Assembly (NCBI GenBank): GCA_007134625.1
Contig: SLKL01000073.1
Location: forward strand, 1 to 11,359
DNA: 11,359 bases
Origin: Saprospiraceae bacterium
GTDB taxonomy: Bacteria > Bacteroidota > Bacteroidia > Chitinophagales > Saprospiraceae
Direction: 5' to 3'
Program-made: the position numbers and the translations under genes
The notes under the pieces: model-generated
The model's input: the letters and a program-made list of their open reading frames with translations, nothing else
The model's database searches: none
Told to the model about the DNA's origin: nothing
Shown: piece by piece, positions 7,341 to 11,359 of the stretch
Layout: every line of letters begins with the position of its first letter
Position numbering within the stretch: the first letter of the stretch is position 1

Positions 7341-7365
7341 ATTGATTAAAATTGTAAATCAGGGA

Positions 7366-7395
7366 CTAAGATAATGAAACTTTCAAATTAGCAAA
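7366..7395 (-). promoter_or_regulatory. Candidate fabF promoter
   Basis: On the minus strand TTTG (7395-7392), an 18-bp spacer and TATCTTAG (7373-7366, seven of eight matches to TAnnTTTG) resemble a Bacteroidota -33/-7 pair. It would give a leader of roughly 20 bases before the fabF ATG at 7340. It would make sense downstream of the acpP terminator, but the -7 mismatch keeps confidence low. Confidence 0.3.
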
Positions 7396-7470
7396 GAAAA
7401 CAGATGAGTAATCCTTTGCTGTTGCCAAATTATTGTGCTCTTACAAAATAGCAGAGACTTGTGGGGGGAG

Positions 7471-7506
7471 AAAAAAAGTGACCAATCATTTGTCATGACT
7501 GGCCAC
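7471..7506 (-). terminator. Intrinsic terminator after acpP
   Basis: In the minus-strand transcript a 12-bp stem pairs GTGGCCAGTCAT (7506-7495) with ATGATTGGTCAC (7489-7478), all paired if two G-U wobbles are allowed, around the 5-base loop 7494-7490. Seven uridines follow (7477-7471). The hairpin begins 20 bases after the acpP stop and lies 131 bp before the fabF ATG. It probably lets acpP be transcribed at a higher level than fabF and rnc. Confidence 0.88.
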
Positions 7507-7526
7507 TTAATAATTTGGTATAAGAT

Positions 7527-7766
7527 TTAAGACTTGGACTCGCTTTCCAAATAAGAAATAGCTTGACCAACGGTCTGAATGTTTTCAGCCTGATCGTCCG
7601 GTATGGAAATATCGAAAACTTTTTCAAACTCCATAATTAATTCCACTGTATCCAGAGAGTCAGCTCCCAGGTCGTTGGTGAAACTTGCTTCCGGAGTTAC
7701 TTCTGCTTCTTCAACTCCAAGCTTTTCAACGATAATTTCTTTTACCTTTTCTGCAATATTTGACAT
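7527..7766 (-). CDS. acpP: Acyl carrier protein
   Basis: A 79-residue acidic helical protein that carries growing acyl chains on a 4'-phosphopantetheine arm. The attachment serine is S37 in the DSL motif ([13 protein letters not shown], 31-43), followed by the acidic recognition helix ([15 protein letters not shown]). I start at ATG 7766 ([12 protein letters not shown]), which gives the standard ACP length. The frame extends further upstream to 7847, but that stretch is not ACP-like and crosses the predicted promoter. The gene is first in the acpP-fabF-rnc block, is divergent from pyk, and has its own terminator. Confidence 0.97.
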   Translation of the reverse strand: MSNIAEKVKEIIVEKLGVEEAEVTPEASFTNDLGADSLDTVELIMEFEKVFDISIPDDQAENIQTVGQAISYLESESKS

Positions 7767-7790
7767 GGTATAGAATTTTGATTTAAGACG

Positions 7791-7821
7791 CAAAAATACA
7801 CCCATTACTAATGTTAGCCAA
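7791..7821 (-). promoter_or_regulatory. acpP promoter (-33/-7 type)
   Basis: The minus strand carries TTG (7821-7819), a 20-bp spacer and TATTTTTG (7798-7791), an exact TAnnTTTG match, with the -7 element ending 24 bp before the acpP ATG. The spacing suits the Bacteroidota primary sigma factor. It also excludes the longer ORF start at 7847. Confidence 0.55.
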
Positions 7822-7965
7822 TGATTTTTTGAAAAAAAATTGATCACGTAAATTATTGATTGAATGTCAACAACTTAAATATGATGTATTTTAAATGATT
7901 ATGTAGCGTTTTTTGGGAGGCTGTTAATTTTAGATTAGATTTGCCCTTGATTTTATCAAATTAAG

Positions 7966-7994
7966 TGTGATGAAGAACACATACCTTATCTTTG
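7966..7994 (+). promoter_or_regulatory. pyk promoter
   Basis: TATCTTTG at 7987-7994 is an exact -7 match. A weak -33 candidate, TGTG (7966-7969), lies 17 bp upstream of it. The leader before the pyk ATG (8045) would be about 45 bases and contains a short inverted repeat, TGAGT (8012-8016) with ACTCA (8023-8027), of uncertain meaning. No gene is seen in 7767-8044. Confidence 0.45.
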
Positions 7995-8044
7995 TGTTTT
8001 TTGTACACTAATGAGTTGACTTACTCACAAAATAAAATAGATTC

Positions 8045-9490
8045 ATGCAATCAAAAATTTATATTGATCAGGAACAGAATACCAAGATAATTGCGACAGT
8101 GGGGCCTGCATCTAATTCTTACGAAACTTTGCTGGAGTTGGTTCAGGCAGGAGTTGATGTATTTCGACTTAATTTCTCTCATGGGGTTCATGAACAGCAC
8201 GGTAAGGTGATTAAGCATATAAAGCGAATTAACGAAGAACATAAGGTTCATATCGGTATTCTTGCTGATTTATCAGGCCCTAAGTTGCGTATTGGAGATG
8301 TTCAGGAGGATACTTATTTGGAAGATGGCAATGAAATTGAGATTGTCAATACCCCATGCATGGGCGACGAAAAGAGGGTCTATATGAATTACGAAGGATT
8401 TGCATCTGATGTAAGTCCCGGAGAAAAAGTTTTGGTGGATGACGGGAAAATTGTCCTTGAAGTTTTAGAGACCAACTCAAAAGACAGGGTGAGGCTGAAA
8501 GTGGTTTTTGGGGGTAGATTAAGTTCAAGAAAAGGGGTGAACCTTCCTGATACCAATACTTCACTCCCTTCGCTCACTGAAAAGGACCTTGAGGATTTGA
8601 AATATATTCTTTCACAACCGGTTAACTGGATTGCACTTTCTTTTGTTCGATCGCATAAGGACATCATTGACCTTAGAAAAATTATAGATGAAGCTGGTCA
8701 TAGTGCTAAGATTATAGCAAAAATTGAAAAGCCAAGTGCGGTTAAAAATATAACCAAAATCATTAAGGAGACAGATGGAATAATGATTGCCAGAGGAGAC
8801 CTCGGAGTGGAGGTTCCCATAGAACGGTTGCCTTCCATTCAGAAAGAAATAATCAGAAAATGTATTCAATATTCCCGTACTGTCATTGTTGCGACGCAAA
8901 TGATGGAGAGTATGATTACGGCACCCAGTCCTACAAGAGCGGAGGTGACGGACGTGGCCAATGCAGTTTTGGATGGTACTGATGCCGTGATGTTAAGTGC
9001 AGAAACTGCAATGGGTCGCCATCCGGCGCGCGTAGTTAACGCCATGACCCGTATATTGAATGAGGCAGAGAAACAGTACACTAAAATTCCCCAAAAACGA
9101 CCCAAAGCATCGCCTAAGTCTCCGACTTTTTACTCCGATGTTATTTGTATCAATGCTGCCAAAACAGCGGAAGACATCGGGGCTACTGCAATTATCGGTT
9201 TGACCGTCTCAGGTTATACTGCGTTTAAGACATCTTCTTACAGACCCAACACCAGAATTTATATATTCTCAGAAGAACCCAATATTCTGGCTACCCTAAA
9301 TCTCGTATGGGGAGTGCGTTGTTATTATTACGACAAATACACCTCAACTGATGAGACCATTGAGGACGTGGTTCACATTTTGAAAGAGGATGGAAAAGTC
9401 AAAGAAGGGGATTTTGTAGTGAACACAGGAAGTATGCCACTACATAAGAAGTTGCGCACCAATATGTTGAAAATTACTAAGGTGGATTGA
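8045..9490 (+). CDS. pyk: Pyruvate kinase
   Basis: A 481-residue enzyme for the last step of glycolysis: phosphoenolpyruvate + ADP to pyruvate + ATP, in the cytoplasm, usually as a tetramer. The (beta/alpha)8 barrel is interrupted by the B domain at ~85-165 and followed by the allosteric C domain from ~355. Visible active-site residues, with rabbit muscle numbers in parentheses, are R41, N43 and S45 (R72, N74, S76), D75 (D112), K226 in IIAKIEKPSAVKN (K269), E228 (E271), D252 in ARGDLGVEV (D295) and T284 in VATQMMESM (T327). At the potassium site the sequence DLSGPKLRI puts L76, S77, K80 and I83 where the rabbit enzyme has T113, K114, E117 and T120. This is the pattern of potassium-independent pyruvate kinases. 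It is divergent from acpP and followed by a repeat-rich spacer, so it is probably transcribed alone. Confidence 0.98.
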   Translation: MQSKIYIDQEQNTKIIATVGPASNSYETLLELVQAGVDVFRLNFSHGVHEQHGKVIKHIKRINEEHKVHIGILADLSGPKLRIGDVQEDTYLEDGNEIEIVNTPCMGDEKRVYMNYEGFASDVSPGEKVLVDDGKIVLEVLETNSKDRVRLKVVFGGRLSSRKGVNLPDTNTSLPSLTEKDLEDLKYILSQPVNWIALSFVRSHKDIIDLRKIIDEAGHSAKIIAKIEKPSAVKNITKIIKETDGIMIARGDLGVEVPIERLPSIQKEIIRKCIQYSRTVIVATQMMESMITAPSPTRAEVTDVANAVLDGTDAVMLSAETAMGRHPARVVNAMTRILNEAEKQYTKIPQKRPKASPKSPTFYSDVICINAAKTAEDIGATAIIGLTVSGYTAFKTSSYRPNTRIYIFSEEPNILATLNLVWGVRCYYYDKYTSTDETIEDVVHILKEDGKVKEGDFVVNTGSMPLHKKLRTNMLKITKVD

Positions 9491-9499
9491 TGAAAAAGA

Positions 9500-9527
9500 A
9501 TTGGAAATTGAAAGTTGAAAATTGAAA
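9500..9527. repeat. Degenerate heptamer array (ATTGGAA/ATTGAAA)
   Basis: Four 7-bp units follow the pyk stop by 9 bp: ATTGGAA, ATTGAAA, GTTGAAA and ATTGAAA. ATTGGAA is a rotation of GGAAATT, the unit of the array at 4258-4299, and a 12-bp word (AATTGGAAATTG, 9499-9510) occurs exactly in both places. Confidence 0.8.
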
Positions 9528-9600
9528 ATGGTTTGATTTTCCGTAAAGTTAGATTATCTGAGTCTCCCTAAAAAAAATTGTAATGTACATAGCCTCATTA

Positions 9601-9666
9601 TTACACTTTTACACTCGTCTTTAGTCTCTTAAGCAAATGAACTGACTTAAAAATTGAAAAGTGTAA
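9601..9666. repeat. 10-bp inverted repeat with wide spacing
   Basis: TTACACTTTT (9601-9610) is the exact reverse complement of AAAAGTGTAA (9657-9666), 46 bp apart. No gene lies between. It could mark a cruciform or the edges of a small repeat element, but the A/T-rich arms make chance possible. Confidence 0.5.
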
Positions 9667-9668
9667 AA

Positions 9669-9710
9669 GGTACAAGGTACTAAATTCGAGGTACAATATA
9701 CGAGGTACGG
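9669..9710. repeat. Degenerate heptamer array (GGTACNN family)
   Basis: Six consecutive 7-bp steps: GGTACAA, GGTACTA, AATTCGA, GGTACAA, TATACGA and GGTACGG. Four of the six keep GGTAC. The period equals that of the neighbouring arrays although the unit sequence differs. Confidence 0.75.
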
Positions 9711-9716
9711 GTAGCT

Positions 9717-9810
9717 GCCAAAAGCCAAAAGCTGGTAGCCAGAGGCTAGAAGCCAGAAACCAGCAGCAAATTGGCTCTTGGCTACTGGCCTCTTGCTTTT
9801 GGCTTATTGG
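9717..9810. repeat. Inverted heptamer array forming a long imperfect hairpin
   Basis: Thirteen 7-bp steps run without loss of register. They begin with GCCAAAA twice, pass through GCTGGTA, GCCAGAG, GCTAGAA and GCCAGAA, and switch from 9773 to the complementary sense: GGCTCTT, GGCTACT, GGCCTCT, TGCTTTT, GGCTTAT. The arms, about 9718-9755 and 9771-9810, pair imperfectly; the longest clean stretch is GCCAAAAGC (9724-9732) with GCTTTTGGC (9795-9803). Either strand's RNA could fold into a hairpin, which might end pyk transcripts or protect their 3' ends; that role is inferred. Confidence 0.85.
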
Positions 9811-9884
9811 TAACAAGGTGATTGTTTGTAGTACGTATCCCGAATTTTAGGGTTTCATGAATTTTGTTTGAAGCAGGATTTTTT

Positions 9885-9930
9885 GATAGCAGCCAGAAGC
9901 TAGCAGCCAGAAGCCAGAAACCAGAAACCA
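9885..9930. repeat. Heptamer array (GCCAGAA family)
   Basis: Units are GATAGCA, GCCAGAA, GCTAGCA, GCCAGAA, GCCAGAA, ACCAGAA and a partial ACCA, all in a 7-bp register. This is the same family as the left arm of the hairpin at 9717-9772. It ends 24 bp before the candidate dut -7 element. Between 9491 and 9990 I see only repeats and no supportable gene. Confidence 0.88.
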
Positions 9931-9953
9931 ACATCTATCCCCTACATTTTTCT

Positions 9954-9961
9954 TACATTTG
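9954..9961 (+). promoter_or_regulatory. Candidate -7 element for dut
   Basis: TACATTTG matches TAnnTTTG exactly and ends 29 bp before the dut ATG. No good -33 element is seen; the upstream position is occupied by the tail of the heptamer array. Confidence 0.35.
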
Positions 9962-9990
9962 CGAAATTATTTTTCCAAAATTTCTCAATT

Positions 9991-10431
9991 ATGATCAGGA
10001 CTGCTCAAATTATTAATGAATCCGAACATCCTCTTCCTTTTTACGCTACAGAAGGCAGCGCAGGGATGGACTTGTATGCCAATTTGGAGGAAGCCATTGT
10101 GCTACAACCACTTGATCGTTATATGGTGCCGACGGGGATAAAAATAGCCCTTCCGTCAGGTCTTGAAGCACAGGTGCGCCCGCGAAGTGGATTAGCTGCC
10201 AAAAAGGGAATTTCCGTGGTAAATAGTCCGGGAACGGTGGACAGCGATTATCGGGGTGAAATAAAAGTAATACTGGTCAATTTATCCAATCACGCGGTGA
10301 CTATTGAGCCCGGTGAGCGCATTGCCCAAATGGTGATAGCCGCTTACGTGCAATTAAAGTGGGAGGAAGTTGAGGAATTATCCGAAACAGAAAGGGGTGC
10401 CGGAGGATTTGGGAGTACCGGTAAAAAATAA
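9991..10431 (+). CDS. dut: Deoxyuridine 5'-triphosphate nucleotidohydrolase (dUTPase)
   Basis: A 146-residue trimeric dUTPase that hydrolyses dUTP to dUMP and pyrophosphate, keeping uracil out of DNA and supplying dUMP for dTMP synthesis. All five family motifs are present in order: AGMDLYA (24-30), [12 protein letters not shown] (63-74), [14 protein letters not shown] (78-91) with the catalytic aspartate D84 and uracil-stacking Y87, GERIAQMVI (108-116), and the flexible C-terminal arm [10 protein letters not shown] (135-144). The length is normal. The downstream nucleotidyltransferase starts 45 bp later with no terminator between, so the two are probably co-transcribed. Confidence 0.98.
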   Translation: MIRTAQIINESEHPLPFYATEGSAGMDLYANLEEAIVLQPLDRYMVPTGIKIALPSGLEAQVRPRSGLAAKKGISVVNSPGTVDSDYRGEIKVILVNLSNHAVTIEPGERIAQMVIAAYVQLKWEEVEELSETERGAGGFGSTGKK

Positions 10432-10476
10432 AGCTCACTTTTTTAGGTTCTATTCAAGTATAAATTCAAACAGTAG

Positions 10477-11359
10477 ATGAGATTAATCATACCTATGGCC
10501 GGCAGAGGTTCAAGATTGCGGCCACATACACTGACCACACCGAAACCATTGGTGCCCATTGCAGGCAAACCCATAGTTCAGTGGCTGATTGAAATTTTGT
10601 CGGAGGGTTTAGATAAACCATTTGATGAGATATCTTTTGTCGTTGGCGACCTGAATGATGAAGTCAAAGCACAATTGATTACTATAGCCGAAAATAATGG
10701 CTCCAAAGGTTCTATTTATTATCAGGATGAACCACTCGGCCCCGCTCATGCTATTTTTTGCGCAAAAAATAGTATAAAAGGACAGTGCATAGTGGCATTT
10801 GCCGACACCCTGTTTATTTCAGATTTTTCCTTTAATCCGCAAAAGGAGGGAATTATCTGGACGCAGCGCGTAAAAGATCCATCCGGTTTTGGTGTAGTGA
10901 AAACAGATGATAAAGGCATCATTACCCAATTCGTTGAGAAAAGTCCGGTTTTTGTCTCCGATCAGGCTATAGTGGGGATTTACTACTTCAGGGATGGAGA
11001 GCGATTTGCTGAAAAGCTGGATTATCTGATAAAAAACGATATCCGCGACAAAGGAGAATTCCAAATCACCTCAGTACTCGACCTTTTGAAAGAAGATGGC
11101 GTTCGTTTTTCCACGGCAAAAATTGACGAGTGGTTGGACTGTGGAAATAAGGAGGCCATTATCTCGACTACGGAGCGAATTCTGGCGACTAAGCCCGGCA
11201 GTGATGTTATTGAACCCGGTGTCAACCTTATCAACAGCAAAATCATTCACCCTTGCTTTATTGGAAAGGATGCTGTGATAAAAAACTCTGTGGTGGGTCC
11301 TTATGTTACCGTTGGTCAGGGATCCATTATAATAAAATCAGTAGTTGAAAAAAGCGTTA
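10477..11359 (+). CDS. Sugar-phosphate nucleotidyltransferase with beta-helix tail (3' end missing)
   Basis: Open from ATG 10477 to the window edge; 294 residues are visible. Residues 1-~235 are a nucleotidyltransferase domain of the RfbA/GlmU type, which makes an NDP-sugar from an NTP and a sugar 1-phosphate. It shows the signature PMAGRGSRLRP (6-16) with K23 in TPKPL, the base-binding QDEPLGPAHAI (83-93), a metal-site aspartate D110 in FADTLF (the family usually has GD), the EFQIT segment (194-198) and a second metal ligand D221 in EWLDCGN. From ~244 hexapeptide-like repeats begin (VIEPGV, FIGKDAVI, GPYVTVG), typical of a left-handed beta-helix. No acetyltransferase site can be judged because the end is missing. 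The substrate cannot be told from the sequence; a glucose-1-phosphate thymidylyl- or uridylyltransferase, or a GlmU-like role in envelope synthesis, are all possible. It likely shares a transcript with dut. Confidence 0.9.
   Translation, partial: MRLIIPMAGRGSRLRPHTLTTPKPLVPIAGKPIVQWLIEILSEGLDKPFDEISFVVGDLNDEVKAQLITIAENNGSKGSIYYQDEPLGPAHAIFCAKNSIKGQCIVAFADTLFISDFSFNPQKEGIIWTQRVKDPSGFGVVKTDDKGIITQFVEKSPVFVSDQAIVGIYYFRDGERFAEKLDYLIKNDIRDKGEFQITSVLDLLKEDGVRFSTAKIDEWLDCGNKEAIISTTERILATKPGSDVIEPGVNLINSKIIHPCFIGKDAVIKNSVVGPYVTVGQGSIIIKSVVEKSV

Noticed and set aside
7767..7847. N-terminal extension of the acyl carrier protein
   Set aside because: It would add 27 non-conserved residues and place the coding region over a good -33/-7 promoter; the 79-residue form is the standard ACP.
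8346..9105. Minus-strand ORFs across pyk
   Set aside because: They are antisense to a complete pyruvate kinase with all catalytic residues, and no independent evidence supports them.
9601..9816. 71-codon minus-strand ORF downstream of pyk
   Set aside because: Its residues are simply the translation of the heptamer repeats (Trp/Leu/Ala-rich periodic peptide); it has no signal, domain or start context.

Overview
The window comes from a member of the Bacteroidota. Two proteins end in type A sorting domains of the type IX secretion system (T9SS), which is confined to this phylum. The acpP-fabF-rnc order is typical of it. The intergenic regions carry the Bacteroidota sigma-70 -7 element (TAnnTTTG), and no clear Shine-Dalgarno sequences are visible. 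The DNA is AT-rich. A class or genus cannot be read from the window alone.

Minus strand, read right to left. A housekeeping block comes first: acpP (7766-7527), a strong intrinsic terminator, fabF (7340-6099), rnc (6089-5361), and a gene overlapping rnc by ATGA (5364-4396). The product of that last gene resembles the C-terminal half of SWIM zinc-finger proteins without the zinc finger. Next comes an apparently co-transcribed set of three cell-envelope or secreted proteins: a cysteine-rich probable lipoprotein (4209-2953) and two T9SS cargo proteins (2936-1932 and 1927-833). The strand ends with a separate lipoprotein gene of the DUF4197 family (604-1), cut by the window edge.

Plus strand. 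Divergent from acpP is pyk (8045-9490), pyruvate kinase. A 500-bp non-coding stretch full of 7-bp-periodic repeats follows. Then come dut (9991-10431), dUTPase, and a sugar-phosphate nucleotidyltransferase with a left-handed beta-helix tail (10477 to the window end, partial).

The least ordinary parts are two. First, six perfect copies of the heptamer GGAAATT sit exactly where the lipoprotein gene should start. The only good ATG is out of frame with the signal peptide at the present copy number, and 4 or 7 copies would restore the frame. This looks like a length-variable switch or a repeat-length error heading a three-gene secreted-protein operon. Second, the pyk-dut spacer carries several different repeat families that all share a 7-bp period. 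One is arranged as a ~93-bp imperfect hairpin, and another is the same family as the array at the lipoprotein gene. I found no tRNA, rRNA, CRISPR array, transposase or phage gene.
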